Positions 56,421 through 64,000 of a DNA stretch of 64,000 bases are shown here, one piece after another. Position 1 is the stretch's first letter. Each line of letters begins with the position of its first letter. Below the pieces are notes generated by a model, which saw only the letters and a list, made by a program, of their open reading frames with translations, did no database searches and was not told the DNA's origin. Origin of the DNA: Methanolobus vulcani (lineage in GTDB: Archaea; Halobacteriota; Methanosarcinia; Methanosarcinales; Methanosarcinaceae); contig NZ_VIAQ01000015.1 of the NCBI RefSeq assembly GCF_006546655.1, forward strand, positions 496,001 through 560,000, in the 5' to 3' direction. Both the position numbers and the translations under genes were made by a program.

Positions 56421-57624
56421 AAATTAGCTGGTGGTAGTTATAATCCAAACTTCCCCACGCTTCTTCTTCAACCCTGCGAATCACTTCTTTAAGTGGCAGC
56501 CCAACTTTATCAGCAATCTTCCGGCAGTCCTCATACTCAGCAGAAATATGCAGGACTTCTCCGGTTTTATCCTGTGCAATTTTCACTGCACTGGCAAATT
56601 CCTCACCTTTAAGCTGGATGCTTACTTCATCCATCCTGCGGTCAGCCACAAAACGATGTACGGTTGGAATAACCCTGATACCCAATGTGCCGGTTTCTTT
56701 CATGATTTCCCTGGCGACACGTTCGCTATTCTGGGATTTAGTGATAACTTTGATTATATGGCCTGACCTGCCTTTTTTCATGATTGTAGGTGTGATGGCA
56801 ACATCGCGGGCACCCGCTGCAAGTAGTTTGTCGAACAGGTTTCCAAGAACTTCTCCGGTAACATCGTCAACATTAGTTTCCAGGACTTCGATTTTGTCTT
56901 TAGTAAGGATATCATCCATCTCAACCAACATGCTTCTGAGAACGTTAGGGTCTTCGGTATCAGCATCACCTGCTCCGTAGCCAACTGAAAAAACTTTTCC
57001 CTTTGGCAGATTATCAATGGGCTTTGCAAAATATGATAGTAAAGCGGCACCGGTTGGTGTGAGAAGTTCTCTTTTACCGTTTCCGTAAGATAAGAGTTCT
57101 CCTGAACGCAGGATTTCCAGTGTTGCTGGTGCAGGTACAGCCATAAGTCCGTGTGCAGCCTTTACCTTTCCGCCGCCAACGTTGACAGGTGTGCAGAATA
57201 TCGCTTCAGAACCAATCTCATGGATTGCTGCACAGGAACCAATAACATCTGCCAGAGCATCATTCTGTCCAACTTCATGGAAATGAATTGTTTCCAGAGA
57301 TTCACCGTGAACCTTTGATTCGGCTTCAGCCATGATGGCAAAAACATCGAGTGCACTTTTTTCAACCTGTGGATGAAGTCCTGCTGACTTGATTATATCT
57401 ACAAGTTCATGGTAATGTCTGGAATGTTCCTCGTGTGCGACATGAATCTTAACATCGGTGGCTGATATGCCTCTCTTATTGGCCTTGTCAACAGATACTT
57501 TCACATCAACTGCGGATTCGATTACTTCGCATATCTTTGCAGCATCTGCTCCAAGATCAATGAGACTTCCCAGTATCATATCACCGGCAGCACCGGAGAA
57601 TGGGTCAAATATTAGGGATTTCAT
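56419..57624 (-). CDS. larC: Nickel-pincer nucleotide synthesis protein LarC
   Basis: 401 aa. LarC inserts nickel into the pincer nucleotide cofactor, using CTP. N-terminal FDPFSGAAGDMILGSLIDLG and the His-rich VAHEEHSRHYHEL and IHFHEVGQNDALADVIGS (metal region) are typical, followed by the C-terminal LETNVDDVTGEVLGNLFDKL, TIMKKGRSGHIIKV and KETGTLGIRVIPTVHRF. It is the last gene of a four-gene unit after LarB. LarE and LarA are not in the window. Confidence 0.93.
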   Translation of the reverse strand: MKSLIFDPFSGAAGDMILGSLIDLGADAAKICEVIESAVDVKVSVDKANKRGISATDVKIHVAHEEHSRHYHELVDIIKSAGLHPQVEKSALDVFAIMAEAESKVHGESLETIHFHEVGQNDALADVIGSCAAIHEIGSEAIFCTPVNVGGGKVKAAHGLMAVPAPATLEILRSGELLSYGNGKRELLTPTGAALLSYFAKPIDNLPKGKVFSVGYGAGDADTEDPNVLRSMLVEMDDILTKDKIEVLETNVDDVTGEVLGNLFDKLLAAGARDVAITPTIMKKGRSGHIIKVITKSQNSERVAREIMKETGTLGIRVIPTVHRFVADRRMDEVSIQLKGEEFASAVKIAQDKTGEVLHISAEYEDCRKIADKVGLPLKEVIRRVEEEAWGSLDYNYHQLI

Positions 57625-57706
57625 TTAATTCATTCCAGATAATAATTTTAAATTTCAAACTTCAAATAAGGACCTTTCAATTTGTAACATTGAAATGGTG
57701 TACTTC

Positions 57707-58483
57707 TCATTCATTCTTCCTTGCTTCTGAAACCCTGTTTGCAATTCTTGCTGCAAAGGAACCTGCTACAAATCCTGCATCGATATTGACAACCGAAAGC
57801 ACGGAACATGACTGTAACATGGAAAGCAGTGCAGCCTCGCCCTTTGCACCGGCTCCGTAACCAGTTGAAACCGGAAGACCAATTACCGGAACATCCATAA
57901 GACTTGAAACTACTGTTGGCAGAGTTCCTTCCCTTCCTGCTGCAACTACTATGGAATCAGGTTTTTTGTCTTTAAGCCTCTGCATTTCGGATACCAGCCT
58001 GTGGAATCCTGCAACTCCAACATCATAGATTGCAATGGTCTCGCAGCCCATTTCATGAGCTACCATCCTTGCTTCCTCAGCGACATCAATATCAGCGGTT
58101 CCGGCTGTGATTATTGCTACAACTCCTCCGGTTCTTGGAGCAGGAGTGCCGTTGTGGACAACAACACCTTTTGAATGCAGATCCCACTCAAGTTCATCTG
58201 AATTGAACATGGCCTCAATCATTTCCCGGTGATTTTCGTTGAGTCTTGTGATGAGAACTCTTCCACTCGCAGCAACCTGTGCTTTTGCGATTTCCACAAC
58301 ATCGGCAGGGTCCTTGCCTTCAGCAAGGATAGCTTCCATTATGCCCGTGCGGTGCTTTCGGAAAACATCAATCTTTGCAATGTCTGTAACAGGTACATAA
58401 CCCATGGAGCGAATATTTGATTCTGCAGTTTCAAGATCAAGTTCACCGTTTTTCAGCTTATTTAATAAGTTTTTGAGATCCAT
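57707..58483 (-). CDS. larB: Nickel-pincer nucleotide synthesis protein LarB
   Basis: 258 aa. LarB carboxylates and hydrolyses nicotinic acid adenine dinucleotide, the first step of pincer synthesis. AIR-carboxylase-like motifs VAIITAGTADIDVAEEARMV, YDVGVAGFHRL, VVAAGREGTLPTVVSSL and LPVSTGYGAGAKGEAAL are clear. 82 nt before larC and 81 nt after the LarC-like gene, same strand. Confidence 0.94.
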   Translation of the reverse strand: MDLKNLLNKLKNGELDLETAESNIRSMGYVPVTDIAKIDVFRKHRTGIMEAILAEGKDPADVVEIAKAQVAASGRVLITRLNENHREMIEAMFNSDELEWDLHSKGVVVHNGTPAPRTGGVVAIITAGTADIDVAEEARMVAHEMGCETIAIYDVGVAGFHRLVSEMQRLKDKKPDSIVVAAGREGTLPTVVSSLMDVPVIGLPVSTGYGAGAKGEAALLSMLQSCSVLSVVNIDAGFVAGSFAARIANRVSEARKNE

Positions 58484-58564
58484 TTATTCTCCTGCTTTTT
58501 TATTATAACTATTATTAACGTTAATTATTATTTGTCCTCATGAGAGAAAGTTAAGATAAATATT

Positions 58565-59122
58565 TTATTTCACATAAATGGATTTGTCAACTGAGAAGCG
58601 AAGCATAGGAGTTTCTAAGTCCAGATCATTTCCTTTGCAGTTAAGGAACACATCCTTGAATTGCTCCAGTGCTCGCTGCTCCAGCATCTCTTTCATTTCA
58701 TAGAGGGAAATATTTAAGCCGGTATTTCTCAGACATTCCGTCAGATCCTTAATCTCTTCGTATTCAGCTCTTATAGATATGTTTTCACCCTTCCTATTGC
58801 AGACTATTTTGAAATTAACGACTCCTTCCCATAGGACCTCATTATTACCGCTTTCAAATGAAAGTTCCATCTTTTTGAACATGTAATCAAAAGGATAATG
58901 CTTGTTTTGAAGAATCCGGACACCCAGAGTTCCTGTCTCCATTGCCATGAACTCTGCAAAGTCTTCTATCTGTTCTTCTTTGCAATCAATAAGAAAAATG
59001 TATTCATTCCTTCCCTTTTTAGTAATGGCCGGAACTACATGGACATTTTTTGCGTCCCTTTTCATTAATTCATCAATTAGATAGGGTATATGATCGCAAT
59101 TAATGTTGTCAACATTGGTCAT
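58565..59122 (-). CDS. Stand-alone paralogue of the LarC C-terminal domain
   Basis: About 186 aa. It aligns by eye with the last third of LarC: MTNVDNINCDHIPYLIDELM against LETNVDDVTGEVLGNLFDKL, PAITKKGRNEYIFLI against TPTIMKKGRSGHIIKV, and METGTLGVRI against KETGTLGIRV. It lacks the N-terminal His-rich nickel-insertion part. The start is uncertain: ATG 59122 and TTG 59125 stand 13-16 nt after AAAAGGAGG, whereas CTG 59131, giving an in-frame GFALLLMTN strand start, is at 7 nt. Second gene of the unit headed by the 593-aa protein. Confidence 0.75.
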   Translation of the reverse strand: MTNVDNINCDHIPYLIDELMKRDAKNVHVVPAITKKGRNEYIFLIDCKEEQIEDFAEFMAMETGTLGVRILQNKHYPFDYMFKKMELSFESGNNEVLWEGVVNFKIVCNRKGENISIRAEYEEIKDLTECLRNTGLNISLYEMKEMLEQRALEQFKDVFLNCKGNDLDLETPMLRFSVDKSIYVK

Positions 59123-59172
59123 CAATAGCAGGGCAAACCCTCCTTTTGGAAAAGTAATTCCGGATTATGGAA

Positions 59173-60954
59173 TTACTTCAATTCATCCATAATCCTTACT
59201 GCCAGTTTGGAGACACGCTTTGCTTTATCCTTTGCACCTGGAATTGCAGCACTGCAGTATTTTCCACCGGCTTCGCATTTCTTTGCTGCATCCTTTGGTT
59301 CCTCAATCTTCATTGCTGCTGCAACTGCTGCAGGAACAGTGATGTTTATAATTGAATGACCGGAGAGTTGTAATTCTGATACCGGGATTGCGGCAAATGG
59401 AATAATATCCAAAACATCTTTGTCATCATTAAACACCGCATCAGGTATGACCTTCTGTGCAACTCCTCTCAGTTCATACTTTGTGCCATCCAACGTGATA
59501 TCGACATCAACATCCGTGTCAAAACCATAGTACGCATTTGTGAACGGATGTGATCTTCTGGCTCCACCAGCTATTTTCACGATTTTGATATCAACTTCGT
59601 GACCGGTCATCATTCCAAGCATAGCAGAGGCGTTCTTCTCTACCGTTTCTTTTCTCTCAGCATCAAGTTCTTTGACAACCTCATCAACCGATTTACCAGC
59701 TTTAAGATCATAATATGCTTTTTGTGCACGATAGAATATTGCTGCTGATCTTACGGGTTCCGTACCTGCTATAATGGTTTTAGTAATAGGACCACGCCTA
59801 ACCTGCTCAGCTTTTCTTGCAATCGTATTTGCTCCTACGGCAGCCATGACAGGGTCAAGCCATTCTGTCTTTTTAATCTGTGCTATCATTTCTGCAGCTT
59901 TATCAATATCCTTCTCTACTGAGATAAGGCATCTTAATGTGACAATTGCATCAGATGACATATGACCAAGTGGAGGCATGATAGGACCGCCGGAGAAACC
60001 TGCTCCTATCTGAACTGATTCCTGGAATGAGCAAAGCATCTCACCAAAAGCCATCATTCCTACAACAGTTGGAGCACCAATGTCCTTTATGATTACTCCC
60101 AGGTCACCGATGACCCTTGCAGAATCATATTCTTCATTGGTTCCTCTCATATGCAGTTTCTCAGGAATACCGGCAACTTCACATGCTGCTTTTCCTGCCA
60201 GGTATGCACTATTGACATCGAAGAAACCGCCATATTCTTCTCCTACAAATGAATCAGGATGAACGATTTCAAGGGTTGCTGCCACACCCATGATGGCACT
60301 TATGACCGGGCTGGGAGATACACCGGCACCACTGTATGCATCCATCATTGCCTGCGTACCTATCTTTGCTCCGTTTACGGCAACTTCAACAAATCCGACA
60401 TCCTCTCCAAGTGTGTTGTGTCCGTAAAGCGGACCGCCTGCAACTCCAAGAGGTAGTTTTTTACCTACAACTTTTGTCAGCTTTCCTTCCCTGAGGGCTT
60501 CATAGAGTGCCTGTACGGCAGCAAAACCTGATACTTTGTTGTTAGATTTTGGTGTTGGAACTGCAGCTACTCCGCTACGTGGTACACCTGCAATCATTCT
60601 GGCAAGAGCACCAAGCTTCCTGTTACCCGCAGGTACTCCAGCCTGTGCATTAGTTCCCGCAAAATAGCAAACTGTTGCTGCAAATAGTGCTGCATTAGTA
60701 GGATCAGCACCTGCTTCCTTAGCAGCTTCAATTCCTTTTCTCAGGACATCATCTATCTGAAGGCTCCCTGTATCCTCATCTGTAAGAAGGATGTTCACTC
60801 CGCGGAATACTTCAGTTGCAATTGCATTTGCCGCACAAATAGCAGCAATGTTTGTCATTCCATGTCCTTTTGTTAAGGCTTCGATTCTGTCATTGGTTAT
60901 GTTCTCGATCTCTGAGACCACAGCCATGGCTCCGGCGTATATTTCGTTCTCCAC
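59173..60954 (-). CDS. Unrecognised 593-aa protein heading a LarC-like/LarB/LarC operon
   Basis: 593 aa, soluble. I do not recognise the family. Its conserved-looking segments are KGHGMTNIAAICAANAIATE, GTNAQAGVPAGNRKLGALAR, PLGVAGGPLYGHNTLGEDVG, YGGFFDVNSAYLAGKA, GGPIMPPLGHMSSDAIVTL and GGARRSHPFTNAYYGFDTDV. Histidines at 31, 179, 232, 268, 331, 452 and 469 and a C-terminal CEAGGKYC could bind metal. Start is GTG 60954 behind GGAAGG. It is transcribed with a LarC-like protein, LarB and LarC, so it may be the enzyme that uses the nickel-pincer cofactor (inference). Confidence 0.8.
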   Translation of the reverse strand: MENEIYAGAMAVVSEIENITNDRIEALTKGHGMTNIAAICAANAIATEVFRGVNILLTDEDTGSLQIDDVLRKGIEAAKEAGADPTNAALFAATVCYFAGTNAQAGVPAGNRKLGALARMIAGVPRSGVAAVPTPKSNNKVSGFAAVQALYEALREGKLTKVVGKKLPLGVAGGPLYGHNTLGEDVGFVEVAVNGAKIGTQAMMDAYSGAGVSPSPVISAIMGVAATLEIVHPDSFVGEEYGGFFDVNSAYLAGKAACEVAGIPEKLHMRGTNEEYDSARVIGDLGVIIKDIGAPTVVGMMAFGEMLCSFQESVQIGAGFSGGPIMPPLGHMSSDAIVTLRCLISVEKDIDKAAEMIAQIKKTEWLDPVMAAVGANTIARKAEQVRRGPITKTIIAGTEPVRSAAIFYRAQKAYYDLKAGKSVDEVVKELDAERKETVEKNASAMLGMMTGHEVDIKIVKIAGGARRSHPFTNAYYGFDTDVDVDITLDGTKYELRGVAQKVIPDAVFNDDKDVLDIIPFAAIPVSELQLSGHSIINITVPAAVAAAMKIEEPKDAAKKCEAGGKYCSAAIPGAKDKAKRVSKLAVRIMDELK

Positions 60955-60999
60955 ACATATTCCTTCCTTAAAATTTAATAATTAAAGTCTCATAACAAA

Positions 61000-61008
61000 G
61001 GATATAAG
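61000..61008 (-). promoter_or_regulatory. TATA box of the 593-aa/Lar operon
   Basis: CTTATATCC on the minus strand, giving a start near 60980 and about 25 nt of leader before GTG 60954. Confidence 0.5.
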
Positions 61009-61068
61009 ACTGCCGGTATTTGTTAACACTGTTACATCAGAAGGCCGATTCCTTGTTTATTTGCACAA

Positions 61069-61725
61069 CTAAATTACCTTAGGCTTTTCAGCGAATCTGG
61101 CCCCCATCTCAAAGGCTTTAGCACAATCATTCGGGAATTCCTCTTCTCGTTTCCTGGCTTTTTCTTCAGCATTGAAAGCTGTTGAAACGTATTTGGAGTA
61201 ATCATCGAACTGATACGTGTCGAATGCACATAGTGATTCCGTATATCCGAAAAACCTCTGTAGCTGCGTTTCCATGTTGCTGAAAATAGAAGAATCATAA
61301 CCCAGCATTTTCATCTGCTGCTCGTCAACATTCATGGTGTACATAAAAGCAGTAGCTGTCTTTTTCTGACAACTTGCAGAGTAGTTTTCATCATATACAA
61401 GGTACTGGAAAAACAATCTTTCCAGAAAAGACCTCATCTCTCCGGTCACATCCCCGAAGTAAATAGGGGAACCAAAAATAAGAACATCAGCTTCTTCTAT
61501 TTTCTCAAGGACATTTTTCAGGTCATCCTTCATGGTACAAATACCATTTTGAGCGTCTACCCTCTTGCAGGCAAAGCAACTGATGCATCCTTTATAATCC
61601 AGATCGTATAGGTGGATGAGTTCTGTTTTCGCACCCCTGGATTCAGCTCCTTTAAGCGCATGCTCAAGAAGAGTTGCAGTGTTCCAGTTCTTTCTAGGAC
61701 TTCCGTTTATTGCTATAACTTTCAT
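61069..61725 (-). CDS. Flavodoxin-family NAD(P)H-dependent oxidoreductase
   Basis: 218 aa. FMN-binding IAINGSPRKNWNTATLLEHA at residues 4-23, and a mid-chain GCISCFACKRVDAQNGICTM whose cysteines resemble the iron-sulfur flavoprotein cluster motif, followed by LIFGSPIYFGDVTGEMRSFL. It likely carries FMN and perhaps a [4Fe-4S] cluster and shuttles electrons. It follows the aldo/keto reductase by 51 nt on the same strand, so it may be its redox partner (inference). Confidence 0.88.
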   Translation of the reverse strand: MKVIAINGSPRKNWNTATLLEHALKGAESRGAKTELIHLYDLDYKGCISCFACKRVDAQNGICTMKDDLKNVLEKIEEADVLIFGSPIYFGDVTGEMRSFLERLFFQYLVYDENYSASCQKKTATAFMYTMNVDEQQMKMLGYDSSIFSNMETQLQRFFGYTESLCAFDTYQFDDYSKYVSTAFNAEEKARKREEEFPNDCAKAFEMGARFAEKPKVI

Positions 61726-61776
61726 GTGATCATCTCAAGATCTATAACGGGATTCTTTTTCCTTATTTTTCTCTTT

Positions 61777-62976
61777 TTATACCTGCTTGAACATCTCCTT
61801 TGCCATTGCAATTCTCTGTTCTATTTCAGGACCTTCCATTTCTTCCACAATTGTACCAAGGACAGTTGGTATATCAATATGCTGAGGGCATTTCTCAAGG
61901 CATTTTCCACACTGGACACACTGGGATGCAAGTGCAGGATTTCCACAGTCGACAAGACCTCCCAGTCTTACAGCATACTGGAACTTTTCGCCTTCCGGAT
62001 CATCGACTAAGTACATGTTGTTGTACTCCTCAAAACAGAGAGGAATATTCACACCTGCAGGACATGGCATACAATACTGGCAGGCAGTACAGCCTACTTT
62101 CATCACTTCGCGATATTTGGCAGTTACTCTGTTTACCAGTTGCAATTCCACATCTGTCAGAGAATCAGGATGCGCTTCACCTGCAATCTTAAGATTCTCT
62201 TCGATATGTGCTTCCTCATTCATACCGGAAAGTACTACTGTGATCTCCGGGTGGTCCCATATCCAGCGCAGAGCCCATTCTACAGGTGATCTTTTTGTCG
62301 GAGCTTCGTCCCATATATCCTGTACAGCCCGAGGCACGTTCTTTACAAGGTTTCCTCCACGCAGAGGTTCCATTATAATGACACCAAGACCTTTGGAAGC
62401 AGCATATTCCATGCCAGCAGTACCTGCCTGGTTTGTTTGATCAAGGAAGTTGTACTGAATCTGGCAGAAGTCCCAGTCATAAGCATCCACTATACGGTTG
62501 AAATCCTCGCTTGCTCCGTGGAAGGAGAAACCAGCGTTGATGATGCGACCATCAGCTTTGGCCTGTTCAAGAAACTCGATCGCACCAAGCTTCTCAATAT
62601 CATCCCACAGGTCACCGACAATATAGTGGAGAAGATAATAATCAATATGATCAGTGTTCAATTTCTCAAGCTGGGCATTGAGGAACTTGTCCATATCTTC
62701 CCTTGTTTCTAAAAGGAATGAAGGGAGTTTTGTTGCAAGCTTCACTTTTTCACGGTAGCCGTCAGCAAGGGCACGACCAAGGAAAGGTTCACTCTCACCC
62801 ATATGATATGGCCAGGCGGTGTCAATATAGTTCACACCATGATCAATTGAGTCGCGAATTTGCCTGGTGGCTCTTTCTTCATCTATGCTGCCGTTTTCTT
62901 TTGAGGCAAGACGCATGCATCCGAATCCAAGGATTGAAAGCTCATCCCCATTTTTTGGCATTTTTCTGTATAACAT
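61777..62976 (-). CDS. Aldo/keto reductase with ferredoxin-like C-terminus
   Basis: 399 aa. N-terminal TIM-barrel AKR domain with GFGCMRLASKENG, YIDTAWPYHMGESEPFLGRA (catalytic Asp/Tyr) and IDYYLLHYIVGD. The C-terminal part carries two cysteine clusters, GCTACQYCMPCPAGVNIP and QCVQCGKCLEKCPQHIDIP, as in the iron-sulfur AKR branch. Substrate unknown. Two 14-bp palindromes surround its promoter, so it is probably under a dedicated regulator. First gene of a two-gene unit with the flavoprotein. Confidence 0.92.
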   Translation of the reverse strand: MLYRKMPKNGDELSILGFGCMRLASKENGSIDEERATRQIRDSIDHGVNYIDTAWPYHMGESEPFLGRALADGYREKVKLATKLPSFLLETREDMDKFLNAQLEKLNTDHIDYYLLHYIVGDLWDDIEKLGAIEFLEQAKADGRIINAGFSFHGASEDFNRIVDAYDWDFCQIQYNFLDQTNQAGTAGMEYAASKGLGVIIMEPLRGGNLVKNVPRAVQDIWDEAPTKRSPVEWALRWIWDHPEITVVLSGMNEEAHIEENLKIAGEAHPDSLTDVELQLVNRVTAKYREVMKVGCTACQYCMPCPAGVNIPLCFEEYNNMYLVDDPEGEKFQYAVRLGGLVDCGNPALASQCVQCGKCLEKCPQHIDIPTVLGTIVEEMEGPEIEQRIAMAKEMFKQV

Positions 62977-63025
62977 TTGAGTTCTCCTTTTGTTTTGAAT
63001 TGAATAAGATTAGATCATCGCATAT

Positions 63026-63086
63026 TGACTGAACAGTCAGTCATAGAGGGATTTGTTAATATATATTTGCTTTGATTGACCAATCA
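63026..63086 (-). promoter_or_regulatory. Aldo/keto reductase promoter flanked by twin palindromes
   Basis: Palindrome 1 TGACTG-AA-CAGTCA (63026-63039) and palindrome 2 TGATTG-AC-CAATCA (63073-63086) share the form TGAYTG-N2-CARTCA with centres 47 bp apart. A minus-strand BRE/TATA (AGCAAATATATATTAAC, about 63056-63070) lies between, placing the start near palindrome 1. One site covers the start and one lies upstream of BRE. This suits a dimeric repressor such as a TetR-type protein; the regulator is not in the window. Confidence 0.65.
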
Positions 63087-63145
63087 CTCCTTAAAAAGTT
63101 GAAAAAAATTAACTTTCAGTTAGATTCATTTGGATATTTGTCAGA

Positions 63146-63460
63146 TCACAGGAATTCCATACTGATACTTCCTGTATCTTTGGCAAGTGTACCCGACATG
63201 AAACCTGATTCTATACAACATACATGCATCACTGCACAGGGCACAAGGCATGTGGAAGTGCATCTTGCCACTTTAGCATTTTCCATTACAAGATTATCTT
63301 TTATATCGAACAGATCCATCATATCGACTTCCAGATGAGACATCTTTTTAATCTTCTCACATGGAGTGTCGATATCAACAATTATCTTTTGACCATCCTT
63401 TCTACCCCTGACAACATGAGTGAACCCACAAATATTGGAATTTACCTTTACTTCTGTCAT
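63146..63460 (-). CDS. DUF6951-type small cysteine-rich protein
   Basis: 104 aa. ATG 63460 (MTEVKVNSNICGFTHVV) follows GGAGG and overlaps the stop of the upstream ferredoxin gene by 4 nt (ATGA). The sequence has a cysteine-rich segment CTSTCLVPCAVMHVCCIESG near residue 75, which could bind metal or a cluster, and an early ICGF. I recognise it as a methanogen DUF6951-like protein from memory; no function is known. Translationally coupled to the partial gene upstream. Confidence 0.75.
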   Translation of the reverse strand: MTEVKVNSNICGFTHVVRGRKDGQKIIVDIDTPCEKIKKMSHLEVDMMDLFDIKDNLVMENAKVARCTSTCLVPCAVMHVCCIESGFMSGTLAKDTGSISMEFL

Positions 63461-64000
63461 TGAAATCCTCCTGCAGCCCATGTAGGAAGAACTGAAAGTG
63501 AATAATCATGCATGAGCTTTATTTCCTTGTAGTCAAGGGCATGTATCGGACACACGCTCACACATCTTTTGCATGCCGTCCCCAAACATTTAAGGGTATT
63601 ATACTCTGCAATGAAGCTACCGTCTACATTTTTAATGGATATTGCGTTCTCAGGACATTCATTTTCACATTTGTGGCACATTATGCATCCCACTGCCAGT
63701 TCTTCAAGGGTGATACCGATATCATCTATCACTTCTACACGGCCTGTGCCGGTTTCACTGATATCTTCCGTGGCCCTTTTCTCAAGTACAGGATCGGCAA
63801 TAGGAGCTGGTAGTTCAGGCAATTTAGACATCTTCAAAAGTTTCCGGTACATCTCCATGGACATGCCCTCTGTCCAGTATCCCAATTCACAGGCGTAGAG
63901 CTTCTTGAAGGTTTCACTGGTAGCCATCATAAGATGATCGGCCTTTATGTTTCCTGCCAATTCGATCAGCACATCAAGTTTCACATTTTCAAGAACGATG
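63457..64000 (-). CDS. Dicluster ferredoxin-domain protein, C-terminal part, cut by the edge
   Basis: Open frame entering from the right edge; at least 181 codons. A GTG at 63984 is in frame but has no ribosome site, and the frame stays open to 63999 (IVLENVKLDVLIEL), so the gene probably continues beyond the window. The C-terminal third has two [4Fe-4S] motifs, CIMCHKCENECP and CLGTACKRCVSVCP. The N-terminal part (DHLMMATSETFKKLYACELG) is not recognised. It is coupled to the DUF6951-type gene. Confidence 0.8.
   Translation of the reverse strand, partial: IVLENVKLDVLIELAGNIKADHLMMATSETFKKLYACELGYWTEGMSMEMYRKLLKMSKLPELPAPIADPVLEKRATEDISETGTGRVEVIDDIGITLEELAVGCIMCHKCENECPENAISIKNVDGSFIAEYNTLKCLGTACKRCVSVCPIHALDYKEIKLMHDYSLSVLPTWAAGGFQ

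Overview
The window comes from a methylotrophic-type methanogenic archaeon, most likely a Methanosarcinaceae member close to Methanolobus or Methanococcoides. The evidence is a complete mcrBDCGA operon, split RNA polymerase genes rpoH-B''-B'-A', a PolD large subunit, an archaellin, PGF-CTERM surface proteins, AT-rich intergenic DNA with BRE/TATA promoters, and GGTGATC-type Shine-Dalgarno sequences. The genus is a guess. No insertion sequence, CRISPR array or rRNA gene was seen.

Layout. 1-4330: RNA polymerase operon (minus strand) with a tRNA-Lys in its leader. 4625-11831: minus-strand cluster joining SAM recycling (ahcY/SIHH, dadD) to archaeal CoA synthesis (coaBC, pantoate kinase, phosphopantothenate synthetase), plus an HD protein and an SPFH protein. 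12072-14512: Vms1-like peptidyl-tRNA hydrolase, an unknown protein and RlmE. 14741-18698: TPR membrane protein, DUF211, PHP hydrolase, cyclase-family hydrolase and a lone archaellin. 18808-24823: HyuA-like protein, a seven-bladed propeller surface protein and a radical SAM/SPASM enzyme. 25005-31589: methyl-coenzyme M reductase operon and, divergently, the McrA arginine methylase Mmp10. 31636-37835: PolD large subunit, a secreted protein, a small wHTH protein, tRNA-Leu and a two-subunit fumarase. 37879-42850: type IV pilus/secretion motor (MinD-like, ATPase, two TadC-like proteins). 43032-46687: Tsr3, LOG-like protein, exonuclease III, and a PerR-peroxiredoxin-ferritin stress cluster. 47012-55543: topoisomerase I, beta-CASP nuclease, TPR protein, MobA, DUF460 and Rio2. 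55726-60954: a PGF-CTERM protein, then an operon of an unrecognised 593-aa protein, a LarC-C-terminal paralogue, LarB and LarC. 61069-64000: flavoprotein, aldo/keto reductase, DUF6951 and a dicluster ferredoxin protein running off the edge.

Main points for a second look. (1) The unknown-593/LarC-like/LarB/LarC operon, which suggests a nickel-pincer-nucleotide system built around an unfamiliar protein. (2) Three genes (rpoB'', a small wHTH gene and a PGF-CTERM gene) whose only sensible start, placed behind a Shine-Dalgarno sequence, is ATA or ATT. (3) A nested three-stem inverted repeat in the mcr leader. (4) A radical SAM/SPASM enzyme directly behind the mcr terminator with no peptide substrate beside it. 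(5) Twin 14-bp palindromes around the aldo/keto reductase promoter.

All calls come from reading the sequence and translations. No database search was run; family names are from recognition.
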